Source of the DNA: Terribacillus aidingensis
Lineage (GTDB): Bacteria > Bacillota > Bacilli > Bacillales > Amphibacillaceae
NCBI RefSeq assembly: GCF_040703035.1
Contig: NZ_CP159996.1
Span: forward strand, 1,212,001-1,276,000
DNA length: 64,000 bases
Reading direction: 5' to 3'
In this document: in pieces, positions 8,416 to 16,300 of the stretch
Layout of the letters: each line of letters begins with the position of its first letter
Numbering within the stretch: position 1 is the stretch's first letter
Notes under the pieces: model-generated
What the model saw: the letters and a program-made list of their open reading frames with translations, nothing else
The model's database searches: none
Told to the model about the DNA's origin: nothing
Translations under genes and position numbers: made by a program

Positions 8416-10119
8416 ATGATCTTTTTAATTGCATTAGCCAGTCTTGCTGGCTTTATCCTGATCGCTCTGGCAGACTTGGCAGCTGGAGGAGGAAAGGCAA
8501 AGCTCCAGCAATACGTGGCAACAGGTATTGCTGCTTACATCGTACTAGTCATTATCATCTATTTCGTGTTACCAGCATTCATAATCCAAAATATCCTTTG
8601 GCTGAACGCAATCGGTATTTTCTTTGCCGCTTTTCCGCTTCTTGCAAGCAAAAAAGCAGAAAAGAAATCGAAAAATGCAGGTGTTTCACTTGCGGCAATA
8701 CTATTAGCAGTTATTATTATCGGAGCAGTTGTTTGTGTGATTGCTAATTTTGCAGTTTATCAGTCTACGTATGACCACGTAGTTAAATCAACAGAGGAAG
8801 AAGCAAAACCGCTTGATGAAGATAAGACACCCATAGCAATTGCACCGAGCTCAGTCCGGAACAAGATGAACAAAAAAATGAGCGTAGTACCGGATACACA
8901 GCTCTATCATCTCGGCAGCCTTCAGACGCAAACTGTTGGCGGGACGAATGAATACATTGCGCCAGTGGAATTTGACGGTTTCTTCAAATGGCTGAAAGGC
9001 GGAGAGACTTCCGGCTACTTTGTCATTGACGCGACAGATCTTGGGGCACAGCCTGAATTTGTGGAAAATAAATTATCCTATGTACCATCTGCTTACTTCC
9101 ATAAGGATTTGCAGCGGATTATCTATTCACGATATCCTTCCTATATCCAGGAAGGGGATGCACGCTTGGAAGTCGATGAAGAAGGAAAAGCATGGTACGT
9201 GCAGACTGTCTACCAACCGAAACTTTTCACAAAGAAAGCGAATGGGGACAATATTCAGGTTGTGGTTGTGAACCCTTACAATGGACAGTCAAGAATTTAT
9301 GACGCTGATCAAGCGCCTGATTTTATTGAGAACACAATATCACCAGAAATGGCCAGTAAGCTTAATACGTATTATGGAGAATATAGCGGCGGTTTCTGGA
9401 ACCGACACTTCGGGAAAGCCGGCGTGAAGATTCCGAACGACAACGGAACGGAGCATGGTGTGACAGCTGTCTTCGCTGAAGATGGCAGTATTCAGTATTT
9501 CACCGATTTCAAATCACCGAAAGAAAATATCGACTCTGCCCTTGGCTACTCAATGGTCGATGGCCGGACAGGGGAAGTGACATTCTTTGGTGGTGAGAAG
9601 AACAATGGCATCATGGATTCTTCCGGAGCTGTGCAAGTGGTGGAGAAGGAATACCCTGAGAAAAAATGGGAAGGGAAAATGCCCGTACTTTACAATATAG
9701 ACGGTAATCCGACCTGGGTGATCAGTGTGCTCGATTCCAATGGTATTTTCAAGCAGTATGCATACGTCCGGGCAGCAGATTCTGACTATGTTGTGTTTGG
9801 AGATAATGCTAAAAGTACGTTAGAGGCGTATCGACTCCAGCTTAGTACAGATACAAGTACAGCAGAATCCACAGGAGACGCTCCTGTCCAGCAAGTGAGC
9901 GGGGAAGTGAACCGTCTCTATATTTCCTCCGACAATGCCGGGGCGAAAACAATTCAATTCTTGCTGAAGGACCAGGATGTTATTTACAGCATTAATTCGA
10001 CAGATGCACCATATGCAATCTTTCTGAAAGAAGGAGATCAAGTCAGCTTTGAGGCTGCTATGCAGGATGGAGCAGCATCAGCAACGTTAGAGCAGATTTC
10101 AATTGAAGGATTGAATTAA
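8416..10119 (+). CDS. Unknown membrane protein with a large extracytoplasmic region
   Basis: 567 aa, not recognised. About four hydrophobic helices occupy residues 1-120 (the last, AAILLAVIIIGAVVCVIANF, ends near 115). Roughly 350 residues without helices follow; they are presumably external and rich in Tyr/Trp/Gly, with repeated short motifs (FFKWLKGGETSGYFVIDATD, YGEYSGGFWNRHFGKAG, SALGYSMVDGRTGEVTFFGG). A C-terminal OB-like beta segment (about 490-567) ends the protein. Strong AAAGGAGGA ribosome site. The repeated pattern of paired strand segments suggests duplicated beta units. No catalytic motif could be identified. Confidence 0.75.
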   Translation: MIFLIALASLAGFILIALADLAAGGGKAKLQQYVATGIAAYIVLVIIIYFVLPAFIIQNILWLNAIGIFFAAFPLLASKKAEKKSKNAGVSLAAILLAVIIIGAVVCVIANFAVYQSTYDHVVKSTEEEAKPLDEDKTPIAIAPSSVRNKMNKKMSVVPDTQLYHLGSLQTQTVGGTNEYIAPVEFDGFFKWLKGGETSGYFVIDATDLGAQPEFVENKLSYVPSAYFHKDLQRIIYSRYPSYIQEGDARLEVDEEGKAWYVQTVYQPKLFTKKANGDNIQVVVVNPYNGQSRIYDADQAPDFIENTISPEMASKLNTYYGEYSGGFWNRHFGKAGVKIPNDNGTEHGVTAVFAEDGSIQYFTDFKSPKENIDSALGYSMVDGRTGEVTFFGGEKNNGIMDSSGAVQVVEKEYPEKKWEGKMPVLYNIDGNPTWVISVLDSNGIFKQYAYVRAADSDYVVFGDNAKSTLEAYRLQLSTDTSTAESTGDAPVQQVSGEVNRLYISSDNAGAKTIQFLLKDQDVIYSINSTDAPYAIFLKEGDQVSFEAAMQDGAASATLEQISIEGLN

Positions 10120-10123
10120 ATTT

Positions 10124-10156
10124 AGCCAGCTTTCAAAGTGAAAGCTGGCTTTTTTA
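10124..10156 (+). terminator. Terminator of the 567-aa membrane protein gene
   Basis: AGCCAGCTTTC / GAAAGCTGGCT stem followed by TTTTTAA immediately after the stop codon. The next gene starts only 27 nt later, so partial read-through is possible. Confidence 0.75.
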
Positions 10157-10182
10157 AAGTCAGATTGAAAGAGGGTGCTGTT

Positions 10183-10389
10183 ATGAGTAAAGAAAAAGAA
10201 ACAGCTGAACTGCGAAGAGAAAGATTGAGACAAGAAGAAATAAATCGAAATCCAACTGGAAATGTAAGCGATGCATTCAACAGAAGTGATAGTGGAAACC
10301 TTGTTGATTTAGCAGGCGGTTTAAGCTGGAAGGTAACAGGGGTCATTTTGCTCGTTCTGATCGGCGTTATTACGCATTTATATTCTTAA
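10183..10389 (+). CDS. DUF6366 family small membrane protein
   Basis: 68 aa. The charged N-terminus MSKEKETAELRRERLRQEE, then NPTGNVSDAFNRSDSGNL and a single C-terminal helix (VTGVILLVLIGVITHLY), match the DUF6366 family found widely in Bacillaceae and sometimes misnamed as phage protein. ATG at 10183 follows GAGGGTG; upstream in-frame codons fall in the preceding terminator. Topology is predicted as tail-anchored. Function unknown. Confidence 0.75.
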   Translation: MSKEKETAELRRERLRQEEINRNPTGNVSDAFNRSDSGNLVDLAGGLSWKVTGVILLVLIGVITHLYS

Positions 10390-10393
10390 GATA

Positions 10394-10682
10394 AAAGAGG
10401 CTAGGACATAATTAGATTCCCATTGGTTAAAACCGAATGTTATTCTTGAGAGCCGCTTCGGCAGAACACTCCGCTTTTCACGGGCACGGCCTCAGCCTCC
10501 TCGTGGAAAGTTTACAACTGCGGGGTCTTCAGCTCGTGCTGTTCCCGTAGGAGTCTCCGTGTTCTGCCTACGCTAGGATGGATAACTAATCAAACAAGAC
10601 CGAACTTATGCAAATTTTCTTTTGAAGATTTGCAATATAGTTCGGTTTTTTATATGGCTAAACACTTTCTCCCAGCCTCTTT
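10394..10682. repeat. MITE-like intergenic repeat element, about 289 bp, non-coding
   Basis: The ends are imperfect inverted repeats, AAAGAGGCTAGGA (10394-10406) and TCCCAGCCTCTTT (10670-10682), with one mismatch. Inside are GC-rich inverted segments (GGCAGAACAC / GTGTTCTGCC) and blocks such as GTGCTGTTCCC and GCGGGGTCTTCAGCTCGTGC that I recognise as recurrent intergenic sequence in many Bacillaceae genomes. A terminator-like hairpin (10599-10650, ACCGAACT / AGTTCGGT then TTTTT) lies near the right end. No ORF with a ribosome site is present. The flanking genes converge on it, so it may also end transcription from either side. Confidence 0.65.
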
Positions 10683-10731
10683 CTAATACAATTAACTTTG
10701 TACATAAGAAATGTGCCTGCATTACATATTC

Positions 10732-11925
10732 CTAAATCTTGCGAAAACTATTTTTCTGCAAGATTAATATACTGCTGAAAATAACAATACTTAAACTGGA
10801 CACCAGCAGTATAGATACAATTGAAATATCCGCTATCAGCAGTAAAGAAACCAGTCCATAAGACAACGGAACCAAGCCGATGCTAACGAGCGTGCTCACA
10901 CTTAACACCCTGCCTATAAGATGCTTCGGTACAACACTCTGGATTAGGCTGATGAAGGGAACATTAATGGCAGATACACAGACACCGAGCAGGCAGAGCA
11001 GGATACTGGAAAGGATAAGGTTTTCCGATTGGCTATAAAAACAAAGGAGTATACCTTCTCCTAATAGGAATGCTGTTATCCAGCGTCCTTGCTTTTTTAT
11101 TGTAAGCAGACCCAGCAGAATTCCACCAATGATAATACCGCTTGAAAAACTGATTTGGAGGAAACTTAGTGTAAACGCATTGCCGGCAAATACACTTTCT
11201 GCGAAAAGCGGAATACTCAGCATCAGCGGACCTATGTATAATAAGTTATCGAAGATGAAAGTCAGCATAAGTAATCGAAGGATGGAGCTGCTTTGTATGT
11301 ATTGCAATGCTTCCTTAATCTGAAAGCGAATAGTTACATCCGTTTGATTCACTTTTCGAGGTTCCTTGATGGTCAATTGGCAAAGACAGCTGATTAAAAG
11401 AAGTGAAAAAATGATAGCGAATACTGTGGAGTAGGAAAAGAAAGATAGTAAAAGGGCTGCAGCCGGCGGACCAAGAACTACACCAAGCTGATTGATGGTC
11501 TGCATATAGGCATTTGCTTTTGTCAAATGCTCTTCTGATACAAGCTGTGTGATGATGCTATCACGAGCAGGCCAGAAAAAAGCATCCGATACACCGAAAG
11601 TGACAGCCAAGAAGAGCAGTGGCAGAAGATGAAGTAAATCGCCTTCTGCAAGAAGCGCAGCAAGCAGCATCAAACTACTCCGAAACAAAAGGGAAAAGAA
11701 AATGATGCGGCTTTTTCGAAGTCGATCAGCTAGCATCCCACCGATAAACATGAATATAACACGAGGCAGAGTTGTTGCCAGTAAAACTGCTCCCACCAAT
11801 TTCGGTACACCTAGTTCGGTTACAACATACCATTGCTCGATGAGTAAATACATGGAAATAGAGAAGCTGGAAAAGATACTGGAAACTAGCAACAAGTTAA
11901 AATTACGGTTGTGTAATAAGATCAT
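10732..11925 (-). CDS. MFS exporter (MFS_3/macrolide-efflux-like) controlled by the adjacent ArsR protein
   Basis: 397 aa with about 12 hydrophobic helices. The N-terminal half carries the MFS loop motif GGMLADRLRKSRII after helix 2, and WPARDSIITQLV is typical of EntS/macrolide-efflux relatives. The ATG has an ideal AAGGAGGT site. It lies 54 nt downstream of an ArsR-family gene, in the same orientation. A copy of the ArsR-promoter palindrome half (ATCTAATTAG) lies in the gap, so expression is probably regulated there too. Substrate not predictable; drug or toxic small-molecule efflux is the likely class. Confidence 0.85.
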   Translation of the reverse strand: MILLHNRNFNLLLVSSIFSSFSISMYLLIEQWYVVTELGVPKLVGAVLLATTLPRVIFMFIGGMLADRLRKSRIIFFSLLFRSSLMLLAALLAEGDLLHLLPLLFLAVTFGVSDAFFWPARDSIITQLVSEEHLTKANAYMQTINQLGVVLGPPAAALLLSFFSYSTVFAIIFSLLLISCLCQLTIKEPRKVNQTDVTIRFQIKEALQYIQSSSILRLLMLTFIFDNLLYIGPLMLSIPLFAESVFAGNAFTLSFLQISFSSGIIIGGILLGLLTIKKQGRWITAFLLGEGILLCFYSQSENLILSSILLCLLGVCVSAINVPFISLIQSVVPKHLIGRVLSVSTLVSIGLVPLSYGLVSLLLIADISIVSILLVSSLSIVIFSSILILQKNSFRKI

Positions 11926-11948
11926 GCTGTACCTCCTTGTTCGATATA

Positions 11949-11960
11949 CATCTAATTAGT
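11949..11960. promoter_or_regulatory. Second copy of the ArsR operator motif, upstream of the MFS gene
   Basis: CATCTAATTAGT repeats ten core bases (ATCTAATTAG) of the palindrome in the arsR promoter, 24 nt upstream of the MFS start codon. Confidence 0.55.
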
Positions 11961-11979
11961 TGTGGAAAGAAAGCTGCTC

Positions 11980-12558
11980 CTAAAAAGAAGCAGGCCACAT
12001 TTCTTCCGGATTAAGCTGATATGTATTCCCCTCTCGGTAAAGGAAATGATGCATGATCCACTCTCTGCGAATCGTTGCATAATCCTGGTAGTATTGCTGG
12101 ATATATACGTTCAATTCTTGTTCTTCATAAACCTGATGCCGCTTTAAATTCTGGATCATATAAGCTAAAACTATTACGCGTTTTTTTTCCTGTGCAGGCA
12201 GTTGTGTGAGCCTTCCATCTGGAGAAAAAAAGGTTTTAACTAACTTAAGTTTTTCTTCCGCATCTATATCTGCGCTTGGATGTTCGCTTTCTTGACCAAG
12301 CTGTAGAATGCTGGTTGCAAGCTTTTTCAAACGCGATTCATCCAAATAAAAATAAATTGTGTTTCCGTCTCTGCGCTCATAAACAACCCCGGCTTCTCTA
12401 AGTTTCGTCATATGATGTGTGATGGTAGGGGGTTTCAAACCTAGTTTATGCGCAATTGCCTGACCATGCAGAGGCCCCTTTTTTAAAACTGCAATGATCC
12501 GCATTCTCGTTGCATCCCCGACGGCTTTATGAAAACGGACTAATTTATCAAGTTGCAT
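11980..12558 (-). CDS. ArsR-family regulator with C-terminal DUF2087 domain
   Basis: 192 aa. Residues about 1-85 form a winged helix (FHKAVGDATRMRIIAVL, LKPPTITHHMTKLREAG as recognition helix, DGNTIYFYLDE wing). Residues about 110-190 match DUF2087 (FFSPDGRLTQLPAQEKKR, YEEQELNVYIQQYYQDY, IRREWIMHHFLYREG). No ArsR-type CxC metal site is present, so it is not an arsenic sensor by sequence. A palindrome sits between its -35 and -10, and a related motif lies before the downstream MFS gene. This suggests autorepression and control of the exporter. Ligand unknown. Confidence 0.87.
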   Translation of the reverse strand: MQLDKLVRFHKAVGDATRMRIIAVLKKGPLHGQAIAHKLGLKPPTITHHMTKLREAGVVYERRDGNTIYFYLDESRLKKLATSILQLGQESEHPSADIDAEEKLKLVKTFFSPDGRLTQLPAQEKKRVIVLAYMIQNLKRHQVYEEQELNVYIQQYYQDYATIRREWIMHHFLYREGNTYQLNPEEMWPASF

Positions 12559-12576
12559 ACTTTCAACTCCTTTAAT

Positions 12577-12609
12577 AATTAGATTAACATCTAATTAGAT
12601 AATTATCAA
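12577..12609 (-). promoter_or_regulatory. arsR promoter with embedded palindromic operator
   Basis: On the minus strand, TTGATA, 17 nt, TAATCT. The 12-bp palindrome ATCTAATTAGAT fills most of the spacer (12589-12600). A second arm, AATTAGAT, at 12577-12584 forms an inverted repeat with 12589-12596. A bound regulator would occlude RNA polymerase. Confidence 0.65.
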
Positions 12610-12677
12610 ACTTTAATTTGTTTCATGATCTTCCAGTTAGGGGTATAAGATAGAAAAAAGAGAAAGAGGCGGAAGCT

Positions 12678-13568
12678 GTGCGGGCAATGCTTATTATAAA
12701 TCCTTCATCAGGGAAGGAAAAAGCGATGCAATTTGAGGAACAAGCTGTAGCACTACTTTGCAAGCGGCACGAACAAGTGGTAGTAAGGTATACCGAAAAA
12801 GAGGGGGATGCAACCGAATTTGCTGCTTCCGCTTGTGATGGTACATATGAAACGCTGCTTGCGATGGGCGGGGACGGCACGATAAACGAATGTATCAATG
12901 GGTTGGCCGAAAAGGAGCAGCAGCCTAATTTTGCTTTTGTTCCGCTCGGCACAGTGAATGACTTTGCCCGTGCATTGCAAATACCACGAAAACCAGAGCA
13001 GGCATTAGCTTTACTCGAGGACTACCACATAAAAGCAGTAGACATTGGTAAATTAGGTAATCGTTATTTTATGAACGTTTTAGCTGTTGGAGTAATTGCA
13101 GAAGCAGTATATGATGTCACCCCGGAGGAGAAAAGCAAATATGGCCATTTTGCTTACCTGATGGAGGGGGCAAAAGCATTCCGAGACAAGACACCATTCC
13201 GCATCAGTGTCCATACAGGTGAAAAGGAAGCTTATAATGATAAAGCATATATGATGCTTATTGCACTAACAAATTCCGTAGCCGGTTTCGAAAAGTTTGC
13301 CGAACAAGCTGAAGTGGATGATCATTTGTTTCATGTCTTCATTTTAAATGATTTGTCCTTTACAAAAGCGGTCAAGCTGATACCTGATATTTTTAAAGGA
13401 AATTTAGCAGCCAACGAGCAAGTTGCCTACTTTCAAGCTAATGAAATCAGCGTTGCTGCTGATACGGACCTTGTCGTAAATATAGATGGAGATGAAGGGG
13501 AACCACTGCCTTTTAAAGCCAAAGTTTTACCCGGAGAAATTCGTGTCGTCGTACCAAAAGAGGCATAA
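12678..13568 (+). CDS. YegS/BmrU-family lipid kinase
   Basis: 296 aa. The diacylglycerol/sphingosine-kinase catalytic domain is seen in MLIINPSSG (4-12), the ATP-binding GGDGTINECINGL, and PLGTVNDFARAL; the C-terminal beta-sandwich ends with DGDEGEPLPFKAKVLPGEIRV. GTG start preferred because AGAGGCGGAAG precedes it. It resembles DgkB/BmrU/YtlR-type enzymes that phosphorylate diacylglycerol or related lipids at the membrane. The essential DgkB cannot be told from paralogues by sequence alone. It is divergent from arsR, sharing a short upstream region. Confidence 0.85.
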   Translation: MRAMLIINPSSGKEKAMQFEEQAVALLCKRHEQVVVRYTEKEGDATEFAASACDGTYETLLAMGGDGTINECINGLAEKEQQPNFAFVPLGTVNDFARALQIPRKPEQALALLEDYHIKAVDIGKLGNRYFMNVLAVGVIAEAVYDVTPEEKSKYGHFAYLMEGAKAFRDKTPFRISVHTGEKEAYNDKAYMMLIALTNSVAGFEKFAEQAEVDDHLFHVFILNDLSFTKAVKLIPDIFKGNLAANEQVAYFQANEISVAADTDLVVNIDGDEGEPLPFKAKVLPGEIRVVVPKEA

Positions 13569-13592
13569 AAAACCTCGCCTTAAGGCGAGGTT
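13565..13592 (-). terminator. Terminator of the LCP gene; stop codon lies in the stem
   Basis: AACCTCGCCTT / AAGGCGAGGTT is a perfect hairpin. Read on the minus strand it is followed by TTTTTTA. The LCP stop codon is inside the loop-proximal part. Confidence 0.75.
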
Positions 13593-14620
13593 GTAGAGGT
13601 GGAAGTTGTATTATCAAGAGCAGGAAGCTCTAACTGATCACGCATCGTCTGTGTAGCATTAGCCAATGATGTTGCATCAGGAAGGAAAGCGTAGGCGTTA
13701 TAACCAGGGACAATTCCGTTTCCGCCTTGGCCTTCGAGCTTCAGGCTTTCTACGGTTAATTTATTGTTCACGCCGTAAGAAATGAAGCTCTTCATCTCAT
13801 CGAAAGTCATATTTGTCTGCATATTGCTGCCAACTGCATCCAAAAGACTGGAATATTTAAGAACCGAACTCATGTCTGTCGCTTTATCCATCATTGCTTC
13901 AATGATTTGCTGCTGACGTTCACTGCGGGCAAAGTCACTATCTTGCTTCCTTGTTCGAGCAAGTGCAAGTGCTTCTTCTCCGTTCAACGTCTGGACACCT
14001 GGCTGTAGGTGGATGGCACCTTTTTCATCTTTGGAGTTCATTTCTTCCAGTTCATAAGGTACATCAACTGTAATACCATCCAATGCTTCAACAACGCTGA
14101 TGAATGCCTCGAAGTTTACATCGATATAATAGTCGACTGGAACCTGAGTCAGTTCTTCGACTGCTTCTACAGTTGCCGTAGGACCGCCGTTATACGAACC
14201 ATTTATTTTTGTGTTGCGTTCAAGGTAAGGTACGTAGGTATACGTATCACGCGGAATGCTGAGCATTTTAATACTTTTATCATCTTTATTGAAGGTAGCA
14301 AGAATCATCGTATCGGAGCGTTTACCGATATTGTCCTGTTCCCGTTTCTCACTTGAATCAGATCCGATGAACAAGACGCTCACGCTATCTTCGGCAGGAT
14401 TTACTGCACTGTCGCGAAGGGATGATTTGTCCCGGCCATCATCTACGAAAGAATCATTGGCCAAATTACCTGCTTTTACATAAAGATAACCAGCATATGC
14501 TGCCGGAATGAGAATCAAAAGTAATACAATTATAAATATATTGCGGATAACGCGCTTCTTGCGGGATTTCTTCCGCTTTTTCTGTGAACGGCGCAACTCC
14601 TGTTTATCGTCTTTTGCCAT
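13580..14620 (-). CDS. LytR-CpsA-Psr (LCP) family cell-wall glycopolymer transferase
   Basis: 346 aa. A very basic cytosolic tail (RRSQKKRKKSRKKR) precedes one membrane helix (about 27-47); the LCP catalytic domain is outside. Hallmarks are SVLFIGSDSSE, KRSDTMILATFNK, MLSIPRDTYTYVP (phosphate-binding Arg), INGSYNGG, and LARTRKQDSDFARSERQQ. LCP enzymes move teichoic acids or other anionic polymers from the lipid carrier to peptidoglycan. Which of the TagT/U/V paralogues this represents is not decidable. The tail ends in a Thr/Ser-rich stretch. Confidence 0.92.
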   Translation of the reverse strand: MAKDDKQELRRSQKKRKKSRKKRVIRNIFIIVLLLILIPAAYAGYLYVKAGNLANDSFVDDGRDKSSLRDSAVNPAEDSVSVLFIGSDSSEKREQDNIGKRSDTMILATFNKDDKSIKMLSIPRDTYTYVPYLERNTKINGSYNGGPTATVEAVEELTQVPVDYYIDVNFEAFISVVEALDGITVDVPYELEEMNSKDEKGAIHLQPGVQTLNGEEALALARTRKQDSDFARSERQQQIIEAMMDKATDMSSVLKYSSLLDAVGSNMQTNMTFDEMKSFISYGVNNKLTVESLKLEGQGGNGIVPGYNAYAFLPDATSLANATQTMRDQLELPALDNTTSTSTTSP

Positions 14621-14766
14621 ATATATGTTTCTCCTTTAATCTGCTAATCTAGAATTTTGTCAAAATATGTTTGAATATCCCCAGAGTCTACTATATCATA
14701 TCATTCGCCATCAAGGGGTATGATTCTATATGATGGAGGAAACAACCAATAAAGCAGGTGGATAAA

Positions 14767-15090
14767 ATGAAATTGCATAGCATAGACGGTGTGGAAGGTT
14801 TTATTAGTACAAATAGACTTGCTGTCTTATTCATATCCTCACCAGACTGCAGCGTCTGTCAGGCCTTGCTGCCGCGAATAGAGGATATGCTGCAGACTCA
14901 TCCACAAGTAGAACTTGGATATGCAGATGCCAGTGAGGTGCCGGAAGTTACAGGGAAATTTCTTGCATTTGGCGCTCCGACTATACTCGTATTTGCAGAA
15001 GGGAAAGAACAGATCAGAGAAGGTCGGTTTATTCGGATGGAAGATTTCGAGGCTAGAGTGGAAAGACTCATTTTGCTGACAAATTATTAA
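14767..15090 (+). CDS. Thioredoxin-family protein
   Basis: 107 aa. Single thioredoxin fold with the active site SSPDCSVCQALLPRIE (Cys28, Cys31) and the cis-Pro region FGAPTILVF. ATG at 14767 chosen because GCAGGTGG precedes it by a few bases; a GTG nine bases upstream overlaps that site. The CSVC motif differs from the CGPC of TrxA, so this is a YtpP/YusE-like accessory thioredoxin with an unknown partner. It is divergent from the LCP gene. Confidence 0.85.
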   Translation: MKLHSIDGVEGFISTNRLAVLFISSPDCSVCQALLPRIEDMLQTHPQVELGYADASEVPEVTGKFLAFGAPTILVFAEGKEQIREGRFIRMEDFEARVERLILLTNY

Positions 15091-15174
15091 GAATTTGTAA
15101 AGAAACGTACTTCTTGAAACTAACATGGTATCATTTGCGTAAATAGACAAGTTGTTATTTAGGGAGGGAAATCT

Positions 15175-15390
15175 ATGTTCAAGAAATTCATCCGTAAAAT
15201 ACAGGAATCCGCCGGTGGGAGCAGCCATCGCCGCGGGAGAAGATATGATTCCAGCGGCCATCGAGGACGTCGCTATGACTCTAGTGGTTATCGAGGACGC
15301 CGTGGCTCTAGCGGCAGTAGTGGCTACGGTCGCAACCGTTATGGCGGCAGCAGCCGGTACAAGCGCCGTGGATATGGAAGCAGCAGTTAA
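15175..15390 (+). CDS. Small Arg/Gly/Ser/Tyr-rich low-complexity protein
   Basis: 71 aa, not recognised. After a basic amphipathic start (MFKKFIRKIQESAGG) the protein is almost entirely R, G, S, Y and H, with tandem units RRYDSSGHRG and RRYDSSGYRG, then RRGSSGSSGYG and a final KRRGYGSSS. Predicted net charge is strongly positive and the chain disordered. GGGAGGG ribosome site at good spacing argues for real translation. Its last 4 bases overlap the stop of the convergent protein-kinase gene. Possible roles include spore packing, nucleic-acid binding or kinase substrate, all untested. Confidence 0.6.
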   Translation: MFKKFIRKIQESAGGSSHRRGRRYDSSGHRGRRYDSSGYRGRRGSSGSSGYGRNRYGGSSRYKRRGYGSSS

Positions 15391-16175
15391 TCTGCTGCTT
15401 CTTTTGCTCTTCTCAAGGAATCAATCGCTTCAAACACAGAAGGGAAAGGTTCCTTGATGCCTAATAATCTTTCGAGCGCATGCTTGCATGCGGGTGACAA
15501 AGTGAGCTCTTCCGTCCAAGGGAGGGCTTTTTTAGTTGTTTTTTCAAATGTGGTGTACAAAAGATAAAGCAGGATGTCACCTAAATCGAACAGATCCTGT
15601 TCCAGACGACTCTGCTCCTCAGAATTCCTTTTACTTCTGAATTGTTTCGCTAGTCCAAAGTCGATGAGATAAGCATGTCCACCGGCAAGCATGACATTCG
15701 GTATTCGGATATCACCATGGTAGATACGATGTGTGTGCAGGTGGTCTACAACTTGAGCTATATCGATTGTCAGTGCAAGTGCTTCTTTTTCGTTATATTG
15801 CTTTTTTGTATCAAAGATATGCTGTTCCAGATTTTCACCAGAAACAAAATCCATCACGAAAAAATAACCATCCTCTGTATGAAAAAAGGAGCTGGCAGCC
15901 GGAATGGAAGGGTGCTTGAGTTTGCTGAGCAACTCATATTCCTGCTGGAACATGCGGAAATATTTCTTCCGGCCCTGACGGCTGCGCCGAAGCTGTTTCA
16001 CTGTACATGTCTTCTGCTGGATGCTATCAACGCACAGATAAGTAGTACCATAGCTGCCGGAACCAAGTTTACGGATGACGCGGTATCGCTCGGCGATATA
16101 CGCTCCTTTAGGATATTTTTTATCGACAAGGTAGCGATGCAATAATCGAAATGGTCTGAAGACCTGATATAACAT
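15387..16175 (-). CDS. Hanks-type serine/threonine protein kinase, cytosolic (YrzF-like)
   Basis: 262 aa, kinase domain only, with no PASTA repeats or membrane helix. Visible subdomains are the glycine loop KLGSGSYGTTYL, Lys in TCTVKQL, Glu in FQQEYELL, hinge VMDFVSGENL, catalytic loop YHGDIRIPNVML and LIDFGLAKQF. The HRD Arg is Gly (HGD) and the Lys after the Asp is Arg, so it is not an RD kinase, but Asp, Asn and DFG are kept and it may be active. ATG at 16175 preferred over an upstream TTG. Resembles B. subtilis YrzF/YabT-class kinases. Confidence 0.82.
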   Translation of the reverse strand: MLYQVFRPFRLLHRYLVDKKYPKGAYIAERYRVIRKLGSGSYGTTYLCVDSIQQKTCTVKQLRRSRQGRKKYFRMFQQEYELLSKLKHPSIPAASSFFHTEDGYFFVMDFVSGENLEQHIFDTKKQYNEKEALALTIDIAQVVDHLHTHRIYHGDIRIPNVMLAGGHAYLIDFGLAKQFRSKRNSEEQSRLEQDLFDLGDILLYLLYTTFEKTTKKALPWTEELTLSPACKHALERLLGIKEPFPSVFEAIDSLRRAKEAAD

Positions 16176-16223
16176 GTGAATTCCCCGATCTTTTTTCTTT
16201 AAGTATATAGACTTGTCCCCGGG

Positions 16224-16252
16224 TTGCAAAGTATGTTGTCAGAATATATAAT
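16224..16252 (+). promoter_or_regulatory. SigA promoter of the SPFH operon
   Basis: TTGCAA, exactly 17 nt, TATAAT. The predicted start site at about 16259 falls inside the palindrome that follows. Confidence 0.7.
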
Positions 16253-16253
16253 A

Positions 16254-16279
16254 ATATTAAAGTGATATCACTTTAATAT
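16254..16279. promoter_or_regulatory. 26-bp perfect palindrome over the SPFH transcription start (operator)
   Basis: ATATTAAAGTGAT is followed directly by its exact reverse complement. It begins 2 bases after the -10 and covers the predicted +1, the classic repressor position. The core TGATATCA could suit a GntR-type or ribbon-helix-helix protein; the operon itself encodes the latter. Confidence 0.65.
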
Positions 16280-16300
16280 GAATATGTAGGAGTGACGTGT

